From positions 6,505,414 to 6,569,413 of the forward strand of contig NC_134034.1 of assembly GCF_964204645.1 (NCBI RefSeq): 64,000 nucleotides of DNA. The letters run 5' to 3'. Each line of letters begins with the position of its first letter. Within the stretch, counting starts at the first letter, position 1. A program made the position numbers and the translations under genes. Below the pieces are notes generated by a model. The model saw only the letters and a list, made by a program, of their open reading frames with translations. It was not told the origin of the DNA and did not search any database. The DNA is from Tubulanus polymorphus. Its lineage: Eukaryota > Nemertea > Palaeonemertea > Tubulaniformes > Tubulanidae. Below are positions 55,766 through 64,000 of the stretch, piece by piece.

Positions 55766-56107
55766 TTATTTATCAAAAAAATTACTATCATCAAAATATT
55801 TAGTTATCTTAGTGATGATTAATTCAACATTTATTTCATTACTACTTTTATGATTATCATATATTTTGGATAATATGTTTTTAATATCATCAATAATTCC
55901 ATCTTCATTTAATTCATAATATTCTAAAGGTGATTTAATTAAATCAATTACTTTTTCTATATTATAATTTTCTTTATTAATCATTGATGCATTGTTAAAT
56001 GATTTACTTTTTATATCAATAACTACATCACTTAGTTTAATTCTCATTTCTTTACCATGTTTAAAATCAAACCCAAAACATATACTCGGGCCAACAGTTA
56101 TATTCAT
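55766..56107 (-). CDS. Homologue of the 118-aa cassette protein, copy D (113 aa)
   Basis: Intact. Same first 18 residues (MNITVGPSICFGFDFK) and same end (SNFFDK) as copy A, but a diverged middle (RIKLSDVVIDIKSKSFNN). The last codons again form the next promoter. Confidence 0.65.
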   Translation of the reverse strand: MNITVGPSICFGFDFKHGKEMRIKLSDVVIDIKSKSFNNASMINKENYNIEKVIDLIKSPLEYYELNEDGIIDDIKNILSKIYDNHKSSNEINVELIITKITKYFDDSNFFDK

Positions 56108-56124
56108 TTATATAGTGAAAAAAA

Positions 56125-56883
56125 TTACTCTCTACATCTTATAACTAATTCATAAATTACAGGGAAATTATTTAAATCAATTAAGTATCCATTATGATTT
56201 CTAATTTCTAATCTAAAATTATTAAAACGAGGAATGCATGGTTTGAAATCACATTCTGTTAAATTATAATTTATTTGCGTTCCAAATTCTTTAACATTCT
56301 TCAATGGTAAAATGTTTAGTAAACCAGAATTACAAGTTATATCTTTAGTTGCTTCGAATGTTTTTGTAGGATCGATTAAATTGCAATAAATATAAAAGTG
56401 TGTAAAAGGTATTAAGTTTGGTGTAGCATCAGCATTGCGTATACTTACATCTGGGGTTATTCCTAAAATTTTAGCTAAAGGTTTTTTAACTAGAAATTGA
56501 TGTTGATCTTCATTACCTAATTTTATTCTTATTTTATCGGAGCTATCACTTTTAATCAGTCTTAATCCAAATCCAGCAGATGCACCCATTTTCAACCGAG
56601 CTCTTCTATTAATTTCCTGCGCTAATGTATCTAAATTATATAATCCTGGTTTAAGATAAAGATGAAACAATTTACTTTTATTTCTATCATGAATTAAAAA
56701 GACTCTATGTTCAATAGTTTTATCCGATACATTGTAAAAAGAATTACATAAACTTATATTAACTAATTTTAAATCAACACAATTCTTAAATTCTCTATCT
56801 AATTGTACTAGTAAATTATGAGATCTATAATTTGTAAGTCTTCTAGAATCTACAAATATTCTGTATTCTTTTAATTCCACCAT
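56125..56883 (-). CDS. Putative penton-like protein, copy D
   Basis: Intact 252 residues. Ends near-identical to copy A, middle (residues 53-155) clearly different (HRVFLIHDRNKSKLFHLYLK, ASAGFGLRLIKSDSS). This pattern suggests either diversifying change or segmental exchange in an exposed part. Start follows GTAAAATAAATG, not the full T-run motif, as in copy B. Confidence 0.6.
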   Translation of the reverse strand: MVELKEYRIFVDSRRLTNYRSHNLLVQLDREFKNCVDLKLVNISLCNSFYNVSDKTIEHRVFLIHDRNKSKLFHLYLKPGLYNLDTLAQEINRRARLKMGASAGFGLRLIKSDSSDKIRIKLGNEDQHQFLVKKPLAKILGITPDVSIRNADATPNLIPFTHFYIYCNLIDPTKTFEATKDITCNSGLLNILPLKNVKEFGTQINYNLTECDFKPCIPRFNNFRLEIRNHNGYLIDLNNFPVIYELVIRCRE

Positions 56884-56897
56884 TTATTTTACATATT

Positions 56898-57251
56898 TTA
56901 TTCGAAATCTATTTCATGGTGCCCTTTTTCATTCTTACCTTTGTATACGAAATAGAAATCACCTGAACATAATTCTTCTAGATCTTCACTTGATAATCTA
57001 TGAAATCTATCTGGTAAATATGTTCTGAATTTATATGTATTTCCTTTTAATCCTTCATATTCTAAGTGTATAACTAATTTATCTTCATATTTGTTAGTAA
57101 CTGTATCAATATTTGTAATTAGATATTTCTTATGGATTGTTATTTCTTTTAACTTCTTAAATTTATAATCTACTGATTTGACATTTGAAGTATCTTTTAT
57201 TCTATCTACAAATAATTTGTTGTTCTCACTGTGTGCTTGTTTACTCTCCAT
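56898..57251 (-). CDS. Unknown MESKQ-type protein (117 aa), copy D
   Basis: Intact. MESKQAHSENNKLFVDRIKD, SVDYKFKKLKEIT, KKYLITNIDTVTN, LEYEGLKGNTYKFRTYLPDRF, GDFYFVYKGKNEKGHHEIDFE. Soluble alpha/beta look, ends acidic. I recall no family with certainty. It lies between polymerase and penton-like genes in D; copy A has the zinc-finger gene in this place. Start at ATG in TATTATAAATGG. Confidence 0.6.
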   Translation of the reverse strand: MESKQAHSENNKLFVDRIKDTSNVKSVDYKFKKLKEITIHKKYLITNIDTVTNKYEDKLVIHLEYEGLKGNTYKFRTYLPDRFHRLSSEDLEELCSGDFYFVYKGKNEKGHHEIDFE

Positions 57252-57280
57252 TTATAATACATATTTTTATTAAAATTTGA

Positions 57281-60200
57281 TTAACACGTTAGAATTCTTT
57301 TCATTATCTCGTTCTCTTTTGTTTCTTCTCTTTTAAATTTTAAGTATTCATCTAAATTGCAACCATAAGCAACTGTATGAATTCCATCATCTAAAATATA
57401 TCTTTTATCATCAAATGGGTTTAGACTTATCTTTTCAATTTCTTCAATAAACATTTCATGATCTTCAGATCTTAAACATTTCATCTTATGTTTTCTAACT
57501 TCTTCATTGAATATACAATTGATGTAATCTTTGAAATGAATATTCTTTTCTACTACACTTTTTTTTATTCCTTTTAACTTTTTAGCTTCATGTTCTTTAG
57601 TTTTATATGAATGCATTTTAGATCTAATACCAATGAATTCAATCATTTCTTCACCACCTAATTCATCTTTGAATTTACCAGGAACTTTTTTATTATCATT
57701 GCTAAACAATTCATGATTTTTAGGATAGTTACTGAAATCAAAATGATGTTTTAATGTTTTTAAATCATCAGTTATGTTATTAGTTTTTATCTTTAATATG
57801 TAAGAATCTGTATCAAAATATAGTATTTCTATATGTTTTTCTCCAAAAAGTGGTTGTAATACATTATAATAGAATTCATACATTAGTAATTTTGATAATT
57901 CTAAAACTGAAGCGCCAACATAGATTGGTTTATTAAATTTCATTGATGTTCTTCTCATCTTAACTGCAGCTAAATTTTCATCAAATATTCTGTTACCTAA
58001 AAACTTAGGATATGTTTGTAAATGCCTAATTCTTTTACCATTAGTGACTAACTCAATATCATTTCTATTTCTAATATTTTCACAAGTCTTACCATAGAAT
58101 GCATCATTCATTAACTTGAAGAAATCTTTTTCGAAATCAGTTTTAGCTTCAGTTCTCTGTTTGGTGTTAAAATCTATATATTTTTCTAACCACTAAGATT
58201 AACTAAATGAAATATATCTATGTACTTTTTTTAGGATCATTCCTTGTTTTAGATAAAACTTTAACATTCTATAATGTACTACATAATTATATTTATCTTC
58301 TTGAGTTACCATTAACTTTTCTGTATGAATATGATTTTCGGGTTTAATTCTTTTTTGGTAATTTGATAATTCTTCATGAGTTACAGTTTTATGTTCGGGG
58401 CAGTATGCTAGATTTCTAGATTTAAATTTAATATGTTCGGGATATTCTAAATCTACAACAAAGAAGTAACCACTATCTGAATCATCTGCAATATCTAGAA
58501 TTCTTTTCTTCCAATCAAATTTATCATTATTTTCATTCTGTAAAACTTCAGTTAATTCAAATACTCCATAAGGTTGTGGTTCCATCATTGCCCATCCATA
58601 AAGATTATTTGCATCTATATATAATAACTTATATCCAGGGTTATCATTTACATTGAAATATCTATCCCCTAATACACCTGAAACACCTCCTCTTATAGAT
58701 TTTTCAAATAATAGTAATTGATTTATATTTGTTAACAAATCCATTTTTATATCTGTAAATTTTAATCCACAATCCCATGTTAAACCTGGTGATGAATAAC
58801 AATGACAAGGATCAATGTTAAAATATTTTAGGTTTACATCTCTAAACCTTTCGAATATATCGGTTAATAATAATACATCTGATTTTAGATATAAATCTAC
58901 TAATTGCCCATGATTTTTCATTCTAAAATGATTCCAAATATTCAATGTTCTATTATATACTTCATCTTTAACATATTCATTTTTTAATTCATCATAGAAT
59001 TGTTCTTTTAATAATTCAGTTATGTTAAAATCATTATGTGATTTATAAAATGAATATGGAATTGCGCCTTTATATCTCATTAATTGAAAATCATCAGTAT
59101 TTGGGTAGTGTTGCTTTAATATTTTTAATTCATCATCAACTAATGATTTTGATAAGTTATCTAATGAACTATTTAAAAATCTATATGAATCTATAAATCT
59201 TAGGCAACCAAATTGGAATGATATATAATTCTCAGATATTTTAGCTAACATTCTAAATTTATAAGTTGGTATTTTATCTTTTGATCTATTTGAATTTAAT
59301 CTTTCTGTTTCATTATTGATTTCTTCTATTTTATGGCATAACTGTTTGATGAATAAATGTGCATCATATCCTGATAGATTATGAAATATAAATGGTACAA
59401 AGTTAATTTTCTTAGCTTGTAAGTTACAATTCTCATGTGCAGCGCCTCTAAACTTTCCGTTCAAATGATCATGGTCTCTTACTTTTTTATCTCTAAAATT
59501 AAATATCTTTTCACAATAATAACATTTATCTGCAAACTCAAATGCTTCTTTATCTTCTTCTGTCATTATAATTTCTATATTTTTATCTAACTTTTCATTA
59601 AATTTTATTTCATATTCAATTAATAAGTCACAAAAATGATTGATAACATTTTCATTTCTGTAATGATAATATTCACTTTTAATTAGTTCTGGATAATCAG
59701 ATTTAATATATAACCCGAAAGCTGCAGCTGATTGATGAATCTTTTTAATAGTATTTGTTATTGGTGGTTCATCTGAAAAATCATTTTCATTAGAATTTAA
59801 TTTCTTTCTTTTATAATATATTTCTTTTCTATCTTGATCAGTTAGTTCTTTATTTAATGATTCAAAATCTCCATATATTACAAATGGTACTTTATTTTTG
59901 TAATCATATTTTTTGAATTCTAATATTTTATCTTTTTCATTTGGTAAAACTAATTTACAATAATCATGATTTTCACATAATTGTTTATGATTTAATAATG
60001 TATTTATATAAACATTTATGAATTTATGTAAACATTTTCTACATAGATATATTTTATTATGGTGATCACTTTCTGTTCTAAAGAATAAATCTATTTGTTT
60101 AATCCACATATAATGATTCTCATAATATAATATATCTATAACATCGTTTGAATCATAATCTTTTGATAGATATAAAGGTTCTAATGTATAATGTTTTATA

Positions 60201-61321
60201 TTGTTACCTTTTGTATTTGGTTATTTGATTAAATCAAATACATTTATTCTTAAATTATTATCTCTTTCTATTTTTGGGATGTTTTTAATTATAACAGGAT
60301 ACTTATCTATCTTATAATTATTTTCAAATGGTTTATAATGAGTTAATCTACAAATATTATAAGTTGCAGGATGTAAACAACTTATTATAGCCCATAGAAA
60401 ACATTTATCATCTTCATTTTGTACATTTATAACAGCATTAGTTTTAAATGGTAGTTTAATATAACTTGATGCTTCAATATCTGCTTCTTTATAATATGAT
60501 ACATTATTTTCATCAATTGGTTTTGATTTAGTTAACTTATTATATTTTGTGTTATAAACATGTTAAGTCATAAATATTATTTCATCAAATGTTAAACCAG
60601 ATCCTTCAAAGTATTTCTCTTCTATTTTAGTTTTTACTTCATTATAACATTTATCTAATTTATCATCTATATGTTGTTTATATATAGTATGTTGTGAATG
60701 AGAATTTATATTATATATTGGTTTATCTTCAGATTTTATAAACTTTACTTTAGAAGATATACTAATTTTAGGATATTCAACATTTATTATTATTTTTATT
60801 ATTTCTTTCATATTTTCTAAATGTTTTTTATTTTCTTCTAATGTTTCTCCTTTATGAAATTTAAACTCGATAGCTGCTGGGCCAATAGCACTTTTAAATG
60901 CTTCGGTTATCTCTATATCTTTTTTATTATCCAATAAATTAATATATTTTCTTACATCTTCCATGTATGGTCTTTTATTGTTTAATTTATTTTTTATATT
61001 TTTAATTGTCTTCTGTTTCTTATCATTATCTTAATCAAAATAATCTTCACCTAAAATGTTATTATTCATATTTCTAATATGACTTTTAGATTTTAAATGT
61101 TCATTATAATATCTTTTATCACTGAATGATTGATTACATGTATCACATTTATATATTTCTTTTTCATTCTTTAATTCATCTAATTTAGTTTCTAATATAT
61201 CATCTTCATATTCTAATTTCAATTTATTCTCTAAATGTGTTTTAGTTTTATTGTGTCTTGATTTTTGGGATTTATCTATATTGATATTACATGTTGGACA
61301 GTAGTACTTATTTGCTTCCAT
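57281..61321 (-). pseudogene. POLB: Polinton-type DNA polymerase B, copy D (five or more nonsense codons)
   Basis: Most complete polymerase, about 1,345 codons. Two N-terminal C2H2 fingers (CPTC..H..H, CDTC..H..H), CRKC finger, YGDFES, CYC..RDHDH..H..CN module, FHNLSGYD, DANNLYGWAM, KLMNDAFYGK, motif C YFDTDSY (57801-57822), C-terminal MKRILTC. Stops: about 61031, 60563, 60222, 58199 and 58193. No large deletion, so it inactivated by point changes. The stop at 60563 is shared with copy C (same codon of the MT-HVYN region), hinting at common descent of inactive copies. Start at the ATG in TATTAAAATGG. Confidence 0.9.
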
Positions 61322-61365
61322 TTTAATACTAAATTTTTTAAATTGATTTTAGAAGTTCAATGATT

Positions 61366-61654
61366 TATATATGAATTATTTCAATCACACTTTACTAACA
61401 CTTTTAATGTTTAAAAATCTAACTCATACAAATATAAATATTGAAATAATGTTTAAAATATATCTATATATCTATTCTATAAGAGCTTACACTTTTATAT
61501 TGAATAATCGGTCAATTTAAATGTTATTCATGTATATGATTATTTTAAGAGTAATAGGAGTAATAGGCTTTCAGGATAAAGGTTGAATGGTCGAGTACAT
61601 TAAAAACAAATATTAAAAGTAATTTAAAACTATAATATATTTTCATAACCGTGT
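61366..61654. repeat. Polinton copy D right terminal inverted repeat
   Basis: Inverse of 44453-44670 and of the outer arm 36846-36960: blocks ATTTCAATCACACTTTACTA, CTATAAGAGCTTACACTTTT, GTAATAGGCTTTCA and AAACTATAATATATTTTCAT. Broken off at CATAACCGTGT, where a tetranucleotide microsatellite starts; the rest of the terminal palindrome is missing. Confidence 0.85.
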
Positions 61655-61776
61655 CCATCCATCCATCCATCCATCCATCCATCCATCCATCCATCCATCC
61701 ATCCATCCATCCATCCATCCATCCATCCATCCATCCATCCATCCATCCATCCATCCATCCATCCATCCATCCATCC
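61655..61776. repeat. (CCAT)n microsatellite
   Basis: About 30 perfect CCAT units. The long MDGW and SIHP open frames here are artefacts of the repeat. Confidence 0.98.
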
Positions 61777-61783
61777 AACCATA

Positions 61784-61913
61784 TGTTAGGTCAGACCTCT
61801 CATGCCAGTCAGGATTTACCTCAGATGACAGTTTCTCGAAACTCTGCAATCTCTTTCAATTTCATACCTCATTTTTTCTCAATCTAATAAGTTATAGACA
61901 ATAGGCCCAATAG
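61784..61913. repeat. Direct repeat, copy 1
   Basis: 130-bp unit starting TGTTAGGTCAGACCTCTCAT and ending ATAGGCCCAATAG; near-identical to 62023-62152, offset 239 bp. Confidence 0.9.
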
Positions 61914-62022
61914 GCCCATCGGTCCGTAATTTCATTTGAGTCTTTTGGTGATACCTAATAATATTAGACATTGCAACGTTTCGTCAAATAAAGTCATGAG
62001 TTTGGGTTTTTGGGACCTGTTG

Positions 62023-62152
62023 TGTTAGGTCAGACCTCTCATGCCAGTCAGGATTAACCTCAGATGACAGTTTCTCGAAACTCTGCAATCTCTTTCAATT
62101 TCATACCTCATTTTTTCTCAATCTAATAAGTTATAGACAATAGGCCCAATAG
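62023..62152. repeat. Direct repeat, copy 2
   Basis: Second copy of the unit at 61784; the sequence between (61914-62022) is unique and non-coding. Confidence 0.9.
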
Positions 62153-62616
62153 ATTTGGATCAACCTGCAGTCCCCGGTTTTCCTACTACTATTACTGTAC
62201 CTGTAGGCCTGATTACCATAACCTGTTGTATTGTCGGTTTCCTTCGGGGCTGATTTTGGTGTGGGGAGCAACGATGGCTTTGACCAAGAAATTTAAGTCG
62301 CTGATTGGACTTCAGGTAAGCCTCCCAATCTATCAAAACAGGAAATTGGGTAAAAGTGCAGATCCGCACCTCTCGTGATTGACGCAATCTGCTGAATGAC
62401 AGAATCCAGGCTTAAATCTTTCTACTCTCTCTGCCTCTGGTGTAATAATGGTGGAATATTAGTGACCTAGCTAGGTATGTTCATGTCCAATTCGCGATTT
62501 AAATCATCAAAAATTTTATTATAAAACACGTTTTCAAAGTCAACAAGGTAACTAATTTATTTATTTTAGTTTTGATTTGACACTAAAATAAGTTGTTGAA
62601 TTGCAATTAACAGGAG
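62153..62616. other. Non-coding flank
   Basis: No gene seen. Contains GTAAAAGTGCAGATCCGCAC (about 62350), whose inverse occurs at about 63261. Confidence 0.5.
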
Positions 62617-63079
62617 TTAACCGGTCATCCTTATTACCGAGATGATGTATTTTACCGAGATGAACCGAGATCAACCGAGATGAAATTAGATATAACATAT
62701 TTATTTATTCCATATCGATTTTAACCATTGAAATCATATCATATCAGTAATAAATGCCTGCTGGGTTCATATTTTACATATTTTGTCGGATATTTTTGGA
62801 AAAATAACTTTTAACTTTACCGAGATGAGATCGTCGATCAATCAAATTCAATGAAATTTTATTGCTAACCGAGTTTACGTTTTTGAAGTCAAAATTTTTT
62901 TAAATAAAAAATTATGTAAAATATGACTCTAGGAGGTATTTATTATTGATATAACATGATTTCAAGTGTTAAAATCGATAAGGAATAAATAAATATGTTA
63001 TATTTAATTTCATCTCGGTTAATCTCGGTTCATCTCGGTAAAATACATCATCTCGGTAATTAGGATGACCCGGAGTTAA
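62617..63079. mobile_element. MITE with TTAA flanks (piggyBac-type non-autonomous element)
   Basis: TTAA at 62617 and 63076. Inverted ends of about 110 bp: CCGGTCATCC, TTACCGAGATGATGTATTTT, ACCGAGATGAACCGAGAT and a TAACATATTTATTTATTCC block, with the inverse at 62950-63075. Interior non-coding. A TTAA target suggests piggyBac-type mobilisation; the ends do not match the piggyBac at 31604. Confidence 0.75.
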
Positions 63080-63538
63080 CCTCTAGCCTATATGATAGGC
63101 CTACTTTAGCGTCAGACGTACGGAACCGTAACAACGACTGGTATTCAGACTGTCTCTGGTGAAGATATCTTAAAATTAGCCAATGGCAATGTACTGAATT
63201 GCTGATGACATTTTGAATCTGAAACAATGATATTTCATGTAATTGATAAAACTGTTTACACGGGAGGTGCGGATCTGCACTTTTACCGGAAATTGGATAT
63301 TTTGTATGGTTGCTGATTCGGACCACATTGAAAAAATGAGGTAAAGCACACAGGGACTTGTAAACTGGCTTGGATTTTACTTCCTGGTTGTTGATAATCT
63401 CGCGAGAATGGCGCTAAATTTAAACAGCTAATAGATTTAAAATATCATCATGTTGTTTATTTATCCACTAGCCTATAGAGTTCCGATAAACAATTGGCTG
63501 TTAAGGATCAGTATCAGCAGGCGCATCACTGGTGTCGG
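63080..63538. other. Non-coding flank
   Basis: No gene seen. Contains GTGCGGATCTGCACTTTTAC at about 63264, the inverse of 62350. Confidence 0.5.
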
Positions 63539-64000
63539 GTCAAAATGTCCTCAAGTCAAAACGTCCTCGCATACCCGGTCAAAACGTCCTTGTTTTTGTT
63601 GGTCAAAACGTCCTCACTTTTCGTCAGTCAAAACGTCCTCACTCATGCCAGAATGACTTTATCATACAATAAATTCCGTCAATGCATATAGTTATTACTA
63701 CTGTTAAATCCGAGTTATAAGCTAAATATATGACCTTTAATGTATAGGCCTAGATGGCGAATGAGGCATCGATAAATATTTACGAAAACAGAAAATAAAA
63801 GTATTTAAAATACAGGTCAAACATTATTTACGACATACTAATTACATACTATCGCAGGAGGGATCTAAATACATCTAAAAAAAAGTTCAGATTTTTTAAA
63901 ACATCAAGGTTCCTTAAGGTGACTATCGTGAGGTGCTGCCCTCTCTCCGTTGATTGAGTGTGGAGAGGACATAGGCCAAATACAGACGAGGACGTTTTGA
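63539..64000. repeat. TCAAAACGTCCTC repeat element (partial, right edge of window)
   Basis: Five direct copies of TCAAAACGTCCTCA-type units at 63540-63641, and an inverse copy GACGAGGACGTTTTGA as the last bases of the window. The layout of a short inverted-repeat transposon with reiterated ends; the right end is probably incomplete. No coding. Confidence 0.55.

Noticed and set aside
57281-61321. Alternative genetic code reading TAA as an amino acid in polymerase genes
   Set aside because: TAA is the normal terminator of intact genes, stops fall at different codons in different copies, and frameshifts occur too; ordinary decay explains it.
61545-61887. Long open frames of MDGW and SIHP repeats on both strands
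   Set aside because: Pure translation of the CCAT microsatellite; no start context or similarity.
1-64000. A free giant-virus or bacterial contig
   Set aside because: Spliced exons, BEL, LINE, piggyBac and microsatellites place it in an animal genome.

Overview
Animal nuclear DNA, most likely from a marine invertebrate; I cannot name the species. The window is a transposon graveyard dominated by several copies of one very AT-rich, virus-like Polinton/Maverick-type element. These copies are interrupted by, and rearranged with, a BEL/Pao LTR retrotransposon, a CR1/L2-like LINE, a piggyBac transposon, small inverted-repeat elements and pieces of a DUF6589 gene and a RecQ-like helicase gene. Spliced exons, retroelements and microsatellites rule out a prokaryotic or free-virus source.

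Layout. Copy A (1-11050, + strand): protein-primed-type DNA polymerase B, broken, running in from the left edge; an opposite-strand multi-zinc-finger/zinc-ribbon gene; then a tight cassette of eight virion-type genes (penton-like, small membrane proteins, a large conserved protein, a coiled-coil membrane protein, putative major capsid protein). Copy B (11050-22084): second broken polymerase, cut by a 1.25-kb inverted-repeat element and a stretch of DUF6589 gene, then a second decayed cassette. Copy C (22085-30823): third polymerase, then integrase (split by the LINE) and an intact packaging ATPase. 30824-36845: DUF6589 exons, an inverted segment, a piggyBac element and a RecQ-like helicase fragment. 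Copy D (36846-61650, opposite orientation) is the most complete element: terminal repeat (split by the BEL element at 37223-44447), HNH nuclease, accessory gene, membrane protein, integrase and ATPase on +; then C2H2 gene, capsid cassette and polymerase on -, converging on the ATPase; then the right terminal repeat. 61651-64000 is host-like repeat DNA.

How the genes fit together: polymerase copies the genome, integrase inserts it, the A32/FtsK-like ATPase would package it, and the capsid/penton/membrane cassette would build a virion. Almost every enzyme gene carries stops or frameshifts, so the copies look dead, yet in copy A six of the eight cassette genes are uninterrupted, and the ATPase is open in both C and D.

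The most interesting observation is that nearly every cassette gene in all copies starts at a near-invariant element: a T-rich run (TAATTTTTT), about 6-12 nt, then TAAATAAATG or TATATAAATG with the ATG as start codon. This resembles poxvirus-type late promoters, and copy A encodes a zinc-ribbon protein that could be a VLTF3-like late transcription factor. Other points of interest are long terminal palindromes beginning 5'-AG, a chimeric copy A, a DUF6589 gene split by a Polinton composite, and an inversion with one breakpoint at the end of the piggyBac element.
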